From Streptomyces pseudovenezuelae (GTDB lineage: Bacteria > Actinomycetota > Actinomycetes > Streptomycetales > Streptomycetaceae), in the NCBI RefSeq assembly GCF_029892565.1, contig NZ_JARXVH010000002.1, positions 722,501-786,500 of the forward strand: a DNA stretch of 64,000 bases, given 5' to 3'. The notes below the pieces were generated by a model. The model was not told the origin of the DNA. It searched no databases and worked only from the letters and a program-made list of their open reading frames with translations. Positions 25,924-33,965 of this stretch are shown here, piece after piece (the first letter of the stretch is position 1; every line of letters begins with the position of its first letter). The position numbers and the translations under genes were made by a program.

Positions 25924-26388
25924 ATGGCTCTACCGACGCGGCTCACCGCGACGTACGAGGCCGGGAACGCGTGGCTCGCCGACAGCTCCGCGCACCCGGA
26001 ACTCACCCGCGGCCTCTGGGACGCTGACGCCCTCGCCCCCATCCCCTCCGGCGACGTATGGCTTGTCGCCGAATCCCGCCTCGTCACGGGGATGCCGGCC
26101 TTACAGCGCATCTATGCCGACCAGCGCGGGCCAGTCCTGGCCGATGGGGATCTGGACCGGGCGTGGTGGCTGGTGCCGTTGGAGGCCGCTGAGGAACTGG
26201 CCGACGTACGAGAACTCAAGGTGCATCCTGCGGGCTGGTCCCTGCTGTGCCCGGCCATGAACTCGTACGTCAACGGCCGCTTCTGGCTCAACCGCCCCGA
26301 CGGTTCCGGCCTGCTTACCGATCCCGCCGGGCTCGCCGCCGCGTTCGGCCCCGGCGGGTACAGGCGCCCTGCGGAGGCCTTCGGATGA
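25924..26388 (+). CDS. Uncharacterised 154-residue protein with a TTA codon
   Basis: The protein begins MALPTRLTATYEAGNAWLAD and has a Trp- and Asp-rich middle (GDVWLVAESRLVTG) and a C-terminal NRPDGSGLLTDPAGLAAAFG. I do not recognise a domain with certainty. Leu60 is encoded by TTA (26101-26103), the codon read only by the bldA tRNA in Streptomyces, so translation may be restricted to later growth. Its stop overlaps the ATG of the next gene (ATGA), making it the head of a three-gene coupled set behind the XRE regulator. Confidence 0.72.
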   Translation: MALPTRLTATYEAGNAWLADSSAHPELTRGLWDADALAPIPSGDVWLVAESRLVTGMPALQRIYADQRGPVLADGDLDRAWWLVPLEAAEELADVRELKVHPAGWSLLCPAMNSYVNGRFWLNRPDGSGLLTDPAGLAAAFGPGGYRRPAEAFG

Positions 26389-26582
26389 GAACGGACATGG
26401 AACCGGCCCCGGCTCTCGGGCTCCCGCTGCACGAACCTCAACCCCCTGCGGGCTGCGACGTGTGTGCGTCGCTGGTCCGGCAACGGGCCACGGCGGCTGC
26501 GGCTGGGGATCTCTCGCAGGTCTCGGACTGCAACGTCGAGATCCGCGCGCACACCGATCCGCACCAGCGGAGGCAATCGTGA
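26385..26582 (+). CDS. Small CxxC protein, 65 residues
   Basis: The protein has CDVC at residues 24-27, a further Cys at 49 and His at 56 and 60, a set that could hold one zinc ion. The start overlaps the previous stop and the end overlaps the next start (GTGA), so it is coupled on both sides. GC-rich third positions support coding. No family recognised; possibly a small zinc-ribbon partner of the regulator cluster. Confidence 0.62.
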   Translation: MRTDMEPAPALGLPLHEPQPPAGCDVCASLVRQRATAAAAGDLSQVSDCNVEIRAHTDPHQRRQS

Positions 26583-26788
26583 GCCGCCCGGGGTGGGCGT
26601 TCGTCAACGCGGGCAGCGGTCCCGGGCATCTCCAACGCGTACCCAGCAACGCCCAGTTCACGCGAGTGCAGCGCGCGTACCGGGCGTACATCGACCACTC
26701 CAGGGACTGCCCGAACTGCGCGTTCGACACCACATCGTGCGACGTAGCTGAGGAACTGTGGAGGACCTACGTCGCCGCGAACTCCTGA
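26579..26788 (+). CDS. Small Cys-containing protein, 69 residues
   Basis: It starts at a GTG inside the preceding stop. An N-terminal strand-like part (MSRPGWAFVNAG) is followed by a helical segment (FTRVQRAYRAYIDHSRD) and CPNC at 44-47 with Cys54. The CxxC pair echoes the preceding 65-residue protein. Function unknown. It is the last gene of the cluster, followed by a convergent beta-galactosidase gene. Confidence 0.6.
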   Translation: MSRPGWAFVNAGSGPGHLQRVPSNAQFTRVQRAYRAYIDHSRDCPNCAFDTTSCDVAEELWRTYVAANS

Positions 26789-26854
26789 ACGCCCAGGTCG
26801 TTACTCGAACCCCCGCCCGGCCGCCCGGACGGCCCACTGCAACCCTGCCGTGCC

Positions 26855-26887
26855 GGTGTGGGACACCCCCAACTGGGCGCCCACACC
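26855..26887. terminator. Possible terminator between convergent genes
   Basis: GGTGTGGG (26855-26862) pairs with CCCACACC (26880-26887) across a 17-base loop. It lies between the end of the small-protein cluster and the 3' end of the beta-galactosidase gene, the right place for a bidirectional terminator. The long loop lowers confidence. Confidence 0.36.
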
Positions 26888-26927
26888 TCGGTTATAACAA
26901 GGGCCACTGACATCGACGTGGCGGGTC

Positions 26928-29900
26928 TCAGTCGCAGGTCAGTGTCGGTGTCGCCCAGTCTCCGTGGTCGTTGCCGTTCCCGTCGCCGGCGTCACCGACC
27001 TTGAGGTCGACCACCTGGGCGCCGCTGACGTCGACGTCGATCGGCACGGCCGCCTGTTTGCCGCGGATCGTCGGAGTGGTCACCAAGGTCTTGCCGTCGG
27101 CGATCACGGAGAACGTCACCGTTCCCGCACCACTCGTCTCGTCGTCGACCCCGACGTCCGCCGTCAACCTTGAGCATTTTCCGGCGAGATAGAGCTCGAC
27201 GTCGCTGAGCGAGTTGGTGCCCAGGCCCTTGGCGTGGCCGACACCGGCGATGGTGATCGGGCGGCCGTCCCCGGCCGCCTGTTCGCCGACGCTGCTGTCA
27301 CGCTCCACCGGGCCCCACCCGTTGGTGGAGGAGAGGAACGTCAGGTCGCTCACGGCGTTTTCCCCTGCCGGCGGAGCCGGTGGGATTCCGCCGACGATGC
27401 GTTCGTCGCCGCCGGTGGCCTGCCGTCCGTTCTGCCGGTAGTGCACCGTGGTGGTGAGTGGCGATGCGGACGGCAGTGTCCCGGATGGTGGCTGGACCTT
27501 CCATGTGAAGGTGGCGGTTGTGCCGGGTTGCACGCGCTTGACCGACGTGGGGCTCGTGGCACTCACGCTCCAGCCGTCCGGCGCGGAGAGTGAGGCCGTC
27601 AGCCGGGTGACGGACGGCCGGTTCTTCGGAACCTCCACCGTCGTGCGGGCCGTGAACGCCTGTTCCGGCTGGGCGGTGTCCGGCACGTCCAGGGTGACAT
27701 CCGCTCCTGGACGCTTCGGCATCGCGTACGTCCGAGGGTCGTAGCGGGGGCTGTCGTTCTGCGCGACGCGCAGGGAGGAGGCGTAGCTGCCGTAGTCGGT
27801 GAGCGAGACCTTGCCGAGTCCGCCCGTGCTGCCGTCGAGGTTCCAGACGGCGATGGCGATGCTGTTGTGCCCGTTCGGGTTCAGGATGCCGTTGGGGACC
27901 GGGAAGGTGTGCTGCGGGCCGAGGTAGTTGACGTAGTTGCCGACCTGCCAGCCGTTCACGAAGATCGTGGCACGGTACTTGCGTGACGGGTCGTCGGTGA
28001 ACGTCAGCCCGAGCGAGGTGTCCTGGCCGTGTGGCAGGGCCAGTTCGGCGTCGGTGCGGTACCAGGAGACCCCGGGACGGGTGTCGGTCGTCGGCAGGGA
28101 CACCCGGTTCCAGTTGCCGTCCGGGTAGCCGGGCAGGGACCAGCCGGCCCGCTCGCCGTACAGGCCGCCAGTCGAGAGCGGGCCGCGCACGGTGTCCTGC
28201 AGGTCCTCGCCGCCTCGCACGCCCTGCAGCCGCCAGGTGACGGAGGTCAGCGGCGCCCCGACGAGGGAGGCGCTGGTCAGGCCGCGCGCGGTCTTGTTGC
28301 CGTTGGTCGAGTTGTAGTCCTCCTCGTGCCCCATGTTCACGGTGAGCACGGAAATGACGTTGTCGCCCTTGGGCTTCACCGCACCGGCCGGGAAGGCGAA
28401 GTCGCCGCCGCCTGTGGTGGAGCTGCCCAGGAAGGTGCCGTTGAGCCAGGCGGAGAAAGCCTGCGCATTGCCGCCGGAGTCCGAGACCAGGTGGATGCCG
28501 GTCTCCTTGCCGGTGGTGCGGAAGCGGCCGCGGTACCAGGTGTTGCCGGTGTGGAAGCCGTAGTCGTCCGCGTAGAGCACCGGCAGCGAGTTGACACCGG
28601 AGACGCTGTTGGTAGTCGTCTTGTCGGCGACCTGCCAGGTGGTGTCGTCGAAACCGGGGGCTGCTTCGGGAGACTCCTCGGCGTGCTTCCAGTTCGTCAG
28701 CGTCGGCAGGTGGACCGGGGCCGCCACCGGGATCTTCGCGGTGAGGCTCCCCGGGTCGGTCGCGTGGGTGGCCAACGTCCCGCCGTTCCAGGTGACATGG
28801 GCCGCCGAGGAGAACACCTCGATGTTCTGGTCGTCCGCGTTGTCGCCGGTGAGTGCCACGGTGTGGCCGCCGTCCTTGTCGGTCGCCGTCCGCAGCAGAT
28901 GGGTGCCGCGCACGAGTACCGGGCCGGACGCGGTGTCCTGACGCCAGAAGGTCTTCGCCGTGGCCTTGTCGCCCACGAGCAGCAGCAACGGGCGCTTTCC
29001 GCCGCCGCTGATGCTGATGCGGACGAGGCCCTTGTGCGTGTAGTTGAGCCGCAGGTCGCCGGTGGCCGCGTCCCAGGTGGTCGTGACCGTGCCGCCGGTG
29101 GCGGTCACGGTGGGCTTGGCGGCGTAGCGAAGGACGGTCTCGCCGTCGCTGCCCGGGTCGCCGTAGAGCACGGCGAGGTCCCGGTTGCCGATCGTCGCGC
29201 CGGTCATGATCTCCGAGGTCGAGTACTGCAACTGCGCGTCCCCGAGCCGGTAGTTCGCCACGATCACGTGCGAGTCGCGTCCGTCGAGCGTGATCGCGGT
29301 GCCAGGTTGCTGCGGCACGACCGGGTAGGTCGGCTCCGCGGCGGAGGCCGTCGGCACGTCGATGGCGTCGATGGCCACGTAGTTGTCCGTGGACCCCGAG
29401 TTGTGGTTCCCGTTGACGACGATCTTCAGCGTGTGCGCGCCGGGTGCCAGACCGGTTTTCTGGAAGATCACCGCCTGGCTCTCGCTGCCGGAGTCGTCGA
29501 CCGTCGCCGTCTTGGTGCCGTCGAGGTAGACGTCGGCGTAGCCGTGGTTGTTCGTCTTCGAGCCGATCCAGCGGATCGCGGTGCCGTCGAAGGGGACGGT
29601 GAGCGAGTCGCCGGCCGTGTTGGAGAACGACTCGGTGTGCTTGTAGTCGCCGGCGGTGTAGCTCTGGTCGGCCACGTGCGACCACGAACCGGTGTACTGC
29701 AGCGCGGAGTCGGGGTCGTCCCAGGTGTAGGTGGTGTCCGCGGACGGCTGGGCGTTGAAGTCCAGCGAGATGTGGGTCTTGTCGACGGCCGTGGACGTGG
29801 AGTTCCCGTGCCGCAGAACGTGGAACTGCGTCTTGGTGTCGGGGTTCATCCGGGCGGTGTCGATGACCGCGGAGTTGTCCGGCGGGGTGGTTCTGATCGC

Positions 29901-31127
29901 CTCGGTCTTGGTCAGCGGGGTGAGGGACTGCGTGAAGTACCCGATGAGTTTGTCCTCGTCGTACTTCGGATCCAATTGCCGCGTCTCGCGGATCGCGGCC
30001 CCGTAGTCGTACGACGTGTAGTTCTGCGGCATGCCCAGCCAGCCCCAGTTGGTGCCGCCGTAGGTCATGTAGAAGCTCTGTGCGGTCGCGCCGACGGCGA
30101 TGTTCTGCTTGTAGAACACGTTGGCGAACTGGTCGTTGATCAGCTGGGCGCACTTGTCGTAGCCCGGTCCGCCCCAGGGGTCGAAGGCGCCGCCCTGGAA
30201 CTCCGGTGAGTACAGCGGCTTGCCGGCCGGGTGGTCGTAGCTGATGTCGGGGACGCCGTTCCACTTCGAGGGGTTGGAGCAGTCGAAGCCCTGTGGGTAG
30301 GAGTCCGGGCCGTCGACGTCCAGGGCGCCCGTACCGGAGTTGAAGGTGCCGTTGTTGTTGCCGGTCAGCGGCACCGTGATGCCGTCGGCGCGCGCCTTGT
30401 CCTCCAGGTGCTGCATGTAGGAGCGGCCCGCGGCCGAGCCGTTGTAGTACTCGTTCTCGACCTGGTAGGCGATGACCGAGCCGGTGCCGTTGGTCAGTTG
30501 GTGGCGGGCGATGATCCGGTCGATCTGCGTCAGCCACTCGTCGGCGTACTTCAGGAACCGCGGGTCGTCGCTGCGGTTGTCTTCCGCCTTGGTGGTCAGC
30601 CAGCCGGGCAGGCCGCCGCTGTCGACCTCCGCGTTGATGTACGGCGCCGGGCGCGCGATGACGTAGAGGCCGGCCTCCTGGGCCATGTCGAGCAGCTTGT
30701 CGACGTCACGCACCCCGCTGAAGTCGTACACCCCCGGCTTGGGCGAGTGGTATCCCCAATCGAAGTACAGCGAGGTGGAGTTGAACCCGGCGGCCTTCAT
30801 CTTCTGGAAGATGTCGCGCCACAGATCCTGACTCGGGAGCCGGAAGTAGTGGAACTCGCCGGACCACAGATAGGTGCGCTTGCCGTCGACGAGGAACGAG
30901 TAGCCGTCGAGAGTCACCGTGTGCGCCCGCGCACCGGCGGCTGGTGCGGCGGTGGGTTGCTGTTCGCCGACGTCCCTGGCGGCGGCGGGCGCGGTCATGC
31001 CCGCGGTCATACCCATGGCCAGGGCGATGGCCGCGGCCGCGGCCGCGGCAAGGACTGCCCTCCACCACCGGCGACCAGGTCTCGCAGGTTCCGATCCGAT
31101 CCCATGACTCCGCACTGCGGCCTCCAT
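26928..31127 (-). CDS. Secreted multidomain GH35 beta-galactosidase
   Basis: A 1,399-residue exported glycosidase. The signal region (residues 20-51) has a poly-Ala stretch. The GH35 catalytic barrel (about 70-400) carries YQVENEYYNG, with the acid/base Glu in the ENE at 224-226, and PEFQGG with the probable nucleophile Glu309. An inserted carbohydrate-binding-like beta domain follows at about 465-595, then beta-galactosidase jelly-roll domains (FHTGNTWYRGRF, NYLGPQHTFPVPNGILN). An NEW3-like Ig domain lies near 1150-1250, and a C-terminal NPCBM domain near 1265-1399 (GHAKGLGTNS). Bacterial GH35 enzymes release terminal beta-galactose. At 4.2 kb it is the largest gene here and is monocistronic. 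A CBM between catalytic and jelly-roll domains is unusual. Confidence 0.92.
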   Translation of the reverse strand: MEAAVRSHGIGSEPARPGRRWWRAVLAAAAAAAIALAMGMTAGMTAPAAARDVGEQQPTAAPAAGARAHTVTLDGYSFLVDGKRTYLWSGEFHYFRLPSQDLWRDIFQKMKAAGFNSTSLYFDWGYHSPKPGVYDFSGVRDVDKLLDMAQEAGLYVIARPAPYINAEVDSGGLPGWLTTKAEDNRSDDPRFLKYADEWLTQIDRIIARHQLTNGTGSVIAYQVENEYYNGSAAGRSYMQHLEDKARADGITVPLTGNNNGTFNSGTGALDVDGPDSYPQGFDCSNPSKWNGVPDISYDHPAGKPLYSPEFQGGAFDPWGGPGYDKCAQLINDQFANVFYKQNIAVGATAQSFYMTYGGTNWGWLGMPQNYTSYDYGAAIRETRQLDPKYDEDKLIGYFTQSLTPLTKTEAIRTTPPDNSAVIDTARMNPDTKTQFHVLRHGNSTSTAVDKTHISLDFNAQPSADTTYTWDDPDSALQYTGSWSHVADQSYTAGDYKHTESFSNTAGDSLTVPFDGTAIRWIGSKTNNHGYADVYLDGTKTATVDDSGSESQAVIFQKTGLAPGAHTLKIVVNGNHNSGSTDNYVAIDAIDVPTASAAEPTYPVVPQQPGTAITLDGRDSHVIVANYRLGDAQLQYSTSEIMTGATIGNRDLAVLYGDPGSDGETVLRYAAKPTVTATGGTVTTTWDAATGDLRLNYTHKGLVRISISGGGKRPLLLLVGDKATAKTFWRQDTASGPVLVRGTHLLRTATDKDGGHTVALTGDNADDQNIEVFSSAAHVTWNGGTLATHATDPGSLTAKIPVAAPVHLPTLTNWKHAEESPEAAPGFDDTTWQVADKTTTNSVSGVNSLPVLYADDYGFHTGNTWYRGRFRTTGKETGIHLVSDSGGNAQAFSAWLNGTFLGSSTTGGGDFAFPAGAVKPKGDNVISVLTVNMGHEEDYNSTNGNKTARGLTSASLVGAPLTSVTWRLQGVRGGEDLQDTVRGPLSTGGLYGERAGWSLPGYPDGNWNRVSLPTTDTRPGVSWYRTDAELALPHGQDTSLGLTFTDDPSRKYRATIFVNGWQVGNYVNYLGPQHTFPVPNGILNPNGHNSIAIAVWNLDGSTGGLGKVSLTDYGSYASSLRVAQNDSPRYDPRTYAMPKRPGADVTLDVPDTAQPEQAFTARTTVEVPKNRPSVTRLTASLSAPDGWSVSATSPTSVKRVQPGTTATFTWKVQPPSGTLPSASPLTTTVHYRQNGRQATGGDERIVGGIPPAPPAGENAVSDLTFLSSTNGWGPVERDSSVGEQAAGDGRPITIAGVGHAKGLGTNSLSDVELYLAGKCSRLTADVGVDDETSGAGTVTFSVIADGKTLVTTPTIRGKQAAVPIDVDVSGAQVVDLKVGDAGDGNGNDHGDWATPTLTCD

Positions 31128-31173
31128 AGTGCCTGGGCGATCAGCATCGAACAGACTCAGGCAAAGTCGAACA

Positions 31174-31848
31174 TTAAAGGGGCACAGGGCTCAACACAAT
31201 GGGGCGGGAGAATACGGTTGGGGCCGCAGGCGCGGTGCTCACTGACCACCCGTCCCGGGATAGGACGAGGACGGACAGCCTCTCCGGGCAGGTGGTCGCG
31301 TCTTCGCCGACCTCGACCCGGGTCGTACGGCCCGCACGCAGCAGGGCGCGGGCCTGTGCTGTCACCACGCCTTTCCAGTCCTCGCGGGCCGCCGCCCCGT
31401 CGTACGCGCTGCCGTCGGTGACGCTGAGAGTGCGGCCGAGGAGTTCCTCGGGGCCGTCCATGACCTGGGCCACGGCTACGGGCCTGCCGGACGCCATCTC
31501 GTCGAAGGCCGCGCTGAGGTGGGGCTGGTCGGTGGGGTCGATCCGCTGCACCCGGACGTCGAGTTCACCGCCGCAGGTCAGGCCGACGGCGAAGGCACCG
31601 TCGTCGGAGTATCCGAAGCGCGCCCGGGTCGGGGGCTCGTCCGACTTGAGTACCTGTCGGCACAGTTCGTAGACAGCGCCCTCCACGCAGCCTCCGGACA
31701 CACTGCCGACCACGTTGCCGTCGGCGTCCACGGCGAGGGCGGTGCCGATGGGCAGCGGTGCGCTGCCGCTGACCTGGACGACCGTGGCGAGGGCGAGGGG
31801 GCGGTCCGCGCGGCACCAGGTGTGCAGCGTGTCCGCGAGGTTCAGCAT
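31174..31848 (-). CDS. Truncated XdhC/CoxI-family protein
   Basis: A 224-residue frame. Residues 1-190 match the XdhC_CoxI domain: LATVVQVSGSAPLPIGTALA, VVGSVSGGCVEGAVYE and DGAFAVGLTCGGELDV. XdhC proteins insert the sulfurated molybdenum cofactor into xanthine dehydrogenase and are normally 250-380 residues, with a C-terminal Rossmann domain. Here that domain is missing: after RLSVLVLSR the frame runs into unrelated residues and stops. The fragment immediately upstream is a remnant of a molybdopterin subunit. The protein is probably no longer functional. Confidence 0.68.
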   Translation of the reverse strand: MLNLADTLHTWCRADRPLALATVVQVSGSAPLPIGTALAVDADGNVVGSVSGGCVEGAVYELCRQVLKSDEPPTRARFGYSDDGAFAVGLTCGGELDVRVQRIDPTDQPHLSAAFDEMASGRPVAVAQVMDGPEELLGRTLSVTDGSAYDGAAAREDWKGVVTAQARALLRAGRTTRVEVGEDATTCPERLSVLVLSRDGWSVSTAPAAPTVFSRPIVLSPVPL

Positions 31849-31859
31849 GGGCGGGATCT

Positions 31860-32104
31860 CCCGAGGGGACAGCCTGGGCAGCGATGCGGTGCAACGCTGC
31901 CCAGGGCTCGGCTTGCAGCAGGGACTCGGCGGTGATGGGCAGGTCACGCACCCGTCGTCCTGTGGCGTGAAAGACGGCGTTGGCGATGGCGGGCGCCACA
32001 CCGACCAGGACGACCTCACCGAGGCCCTTCACGCCGATGGGGTCGGCCTCGATGTCCCGGCCGTCGATGTAGAGCGCCTTCAGGGGTGTGACAGGGCCCC
32101 TCAC
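31860..32104 (-). pseudogene. 3' remnant of a xanthine dehydrogenase molybdopterin subunit
   Basis: Reading leftward from 32104, about 54 codons (31913-32077) match the extreme C-terminus of XdhA/CoxL-type subunits: IEADPIGVKGLGEVVLVGVA, then AIANAVFHATGRRVRDLPIT. Everything upstream of this part, over 600 residues of the normal protein, is absent; the fragment begins where the promoter of the divergent MmyB-type regulator starts. The frame also has no stop before it overruns the XdhC start, so the end is damaged too. The xdh operon was truncated on both sides. Confidence 0.72.
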
Positions 32105-32136
32105 GTTCTGTCCCTACTGATCACAGACTTGTCACA
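32083..32136. promoter_or_regulatory. Promoter element shared by MmyB-type regulator genes
   Basis: GGGTGTGACAGGGCCCC (32084-32100) also occurs in the same orientation before the MmyB-type gene at 37604 (37542-37558). Its TGTGACA (32087-32093) is mirrored by TGTCACA at 32130-32136, 43 bp away (about four helical turns), just before the ATG at 32159. An autoregulatory operator read by this regulator class is the simplest explanation, but it is inferred. Confidence 0.5.
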
Positions 32137-32158
32137 GATGACCTGGCAGACTGAGGTC

Positions 32159-33055
32159 ATGGCACGTGAGCAGCGGGGCGTCAGCGGCGGCACGGAACTG
32201 GGGCGCTTCCTGCGCGCCCACCGCACCCGGGTGACACCGGAGGAGGCTGGTCTGCCGCTCAGGCCTGGTCTGCGCCGCACCCCGGGACTGCGCCGCGAGG
32301 AGCTGGCCACCCTGGCCGGGGTCAGCATCGACTACTACACGCGTCTTGAACGTGGCAAGGAGACCAACCCCAGCGCGTCCGTCGTCGACGCCCTCGCCCG
32401 AGTCCTCAAGCTGGACACGGCGGAGCATGGTCACCTCCGTGACCTCGTCGCCTGCGGGGTGCGCAGGGCAGTGGCGGAGCCGGTGGGCGAGCTCGGCCGC
32501 TCCGTGCGCCCCGGGGTGGAGCTGCTGCTGGACAACCTGCGCCCCTGCCCCGCCTATGTGGTCAGCCGCACGATGGACATCATCGCCTGCAACCCGAGCG
32601 GGCTGAGGCTGTTCGCAGGCATGGGTGACTGGCCCGCCGACAAGCGCAACGTGGTGCGCTACGTCTTCCTCCACCCGCAGGCCCGCACTCTCTTCGACGA
32701 CTGGGACGAGCAGATCCGGGCATGCGTGGGGCGCCTGCGCGCCCTGGCCGGTACCGAGCCGGACGCCCCCGATCTCGCGGAACTCGTCAGTGAACTCCAC
32801 TCCAAGAGCCCGGAGTTCACCGACCTCTGGGATCGCTACGACGTGCGCTGGCACACCCATGGCAGCAAGACCTTCCGGCACCCCGAGGTCGGTGACGTCA
32901 CCCCCGGCTACCAGTCGATGCAGATCGAGGGCACCGTGGGCCAGCGGTTCATCGCCTACTACGCCGAACCCGGCACCCCCGACCATGACAAGCTGGTCCT
33001 CCTCGATATGACGAGCCCCAAGGACATCTCGGTGAGGAGTCCGTTCAGCGGTTGA
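32159..33055 (+). CDS. XRE regulator with MmyB-type ligand-binding domain
   Basis: A 298-residue protein. The helix-turn-helix begins ELGRFLRAHRTRVTPEEAGL and contains PGLRREELATLAGVSIDYYT and RLERGKE. The C-terminal MmyB domain (about 110-280) has LRPCPAYVVSRTMDIIACNP and KTFRHPEVGDVTPGYQSMQI. MmyB-like domains bind small hydrophobic or fatty-acid-like ligands in a PAS-like fold. It is convergent with an aldo/keto reductase, overlapping it by 11 bp, and is paralogous to the protein at 37604. It probably controls the local redox genes. Confidence 0.92.
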   Translation: MAREQRGVSGGTELGRFLRAHRTRVTPEEAGLPLRPGLRRTPGLRREELATLAGVSIDYYTRLERGKETNPSASVVDALARVLKLDTAEHGHLRDLVACGVRRAVAEPVGELGRSVRPGVELLLDNLRPCPAYVVSRTMDIIACNPSGLRLFAGMGDWPADKRNVVRYVFLHPQARTLFDDWDEQIRACVGRLRALAGTEPDAPDLAELVSELHSKSPEFTDLWDRYDVRWHTHGSKTFRHPEVGDVTPGYQSMQIEGTVGQRFIAYYAEPGTPDHDKLVLLDMTSPKDISVRSPFSG

Positions 33056-33929
33056 ACGTGTCCAGCCGGATGATCTCCGGGTCGGGCCCGCTGCGCAGGC
33101 TGGTGTCGAGAGCGTCGATGGCGGCGACCTCCTCCGGCGTCAGCGAGAAGTCGAAGACGTCGAAGTTCTCCTCGATGCGGTGCGCTTTCACCGACTTGGG
33201 GATGGCGCACAGGCTGTGCTCGATGTGCCAGCGCAGGACGACCTGCGCGGCCGTCTTCCCGTACTGGTCGGCGAGCATGGTGACAACTGGTTCCTCCAGG
33301 ACACTACGGCCGCCGTTCGGGGCCTGCGTCCGGTAGCGGTTGATCCCGCCGAGCGGGGACCAGGACTGGGTGATGACGCCGAGTTCGCCGTGCAGTTCCC
33401 GCAGTTCACGCTGGATGAAATACGGGTGCAGCTCCACCTGGTTGACCGCCGGGACGACGTCGGTGCGGTCCAGCAGGGTGCGCAGCAGGCCGGGAGTGTG
33501 GTTGCAGACGCCGATCGCCCCCACCCGGCCGTCGGCCAGCAGCCGCTCGGCTGCCTTGTACGCGGCCACCCACGGCTCCGGCTCCAGCGGGACAGGCTGG
33601 TGCAGCAGGTATAGGTCGAGGTGGTCCAGGCCGAGTTTGGCGAGGCTGGTGTCGAAGGCACGCAGGGCGGAGTCGTAGCCGTAGTCGGTCAGCCAGAGCT
33701 TGGTGGTGACGAAGATGTCGTCGCGGTCGACGCCGGAGCGGCGGATGCCCTCGCCGACCTCCTTCTCGTTGCCGTAGGCGGCGGCCGTGTCGATCAGGCG
33801 GTAGCCGTCCTTGAGGGCGGTCTCGACCGCCGGGACGGTCTCCTCCGGGGGGCTCTGGAAGACGCCGAGGCCGAGGGTGGGCATCTCCACGCCGTTGTTC
33901 AGCTTCAGCAGCGGTGCGGGTGAGGTCAT
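33045..33929 (-). CDS. Aldo/keto reductase (AKR5-like)
   Basis: A 294-residue NADPH-dependent reductase. It begins LLKLNNGVEMPTLGLGVFQS. The catalytic tetrad is visible as Asp and Tyr in LIDTAAAYGNEKEVG, Lys in FVTTKLW and His in YLLHQP. NADPH contacts lie near AIPKSVKAHRIEENF. It reduces aldehydes or ketones such as 2,5-diketogluconate or methylglyoxal-type substrates. It is followed on the same strand after 36 bp by a DUF2255 gene upstream, and faces an MmyB-type regulator. Confidence 0.9.
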   Translation of the reverse strand: MTSPAPLLKLNNGVEMPTLGLGVFQSPPEETVPAVETALKDGYRLIDTAAAYGNEKEVGEGIRRSGVDRDDIFVTTKLWLTDYGYDSALRAFDTSLAKLGLDHLDLYLLHQPVPLEPEPWVAAYKAAERLLADGRVGAIGVCNHTPGLLRTLLDRTDVVPAVNQVELHPYFIQRELRELHGELGVITQSWSPLGGINRYRTQAPNGGRSVLEEPVVTMLADQYGKTAAQVVLRWHIEHSLCAIPKSVKAHRIEENFDVFDFSLTPEEVAAIDALDTSLRSGPDPEIIRLDTFNR

Positions 33930-33965
33930 GGGCCGAGCTTTCTGTGTCGTCGGTATCTGGGTCCG

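Noticed and set aside
24246..26788. The DUF6879/XRE cluster as part of an integrated plasmid or prophage
   Set aside because: No integrase, excisionase, replication or transfer gene and no flanking repeats were seen in the window.
26795..26830. Possible tRNA T-arm (minus-strand GGGGGTTCGAGTAAC) near the end of the DUF6879/XRE cluster
   Set aside because: The flanking bases do not form a T-stem, and no D-arm or anticodon arm could be found, so neither a tRNA nor an integration site is supported.
31027..31047. GGCCGC tandem repeats as a possible regulatory repeat
   Set aside because: They encode the poly-Ala core of the beta-galactosidase signal peptide, which explains the repetition.
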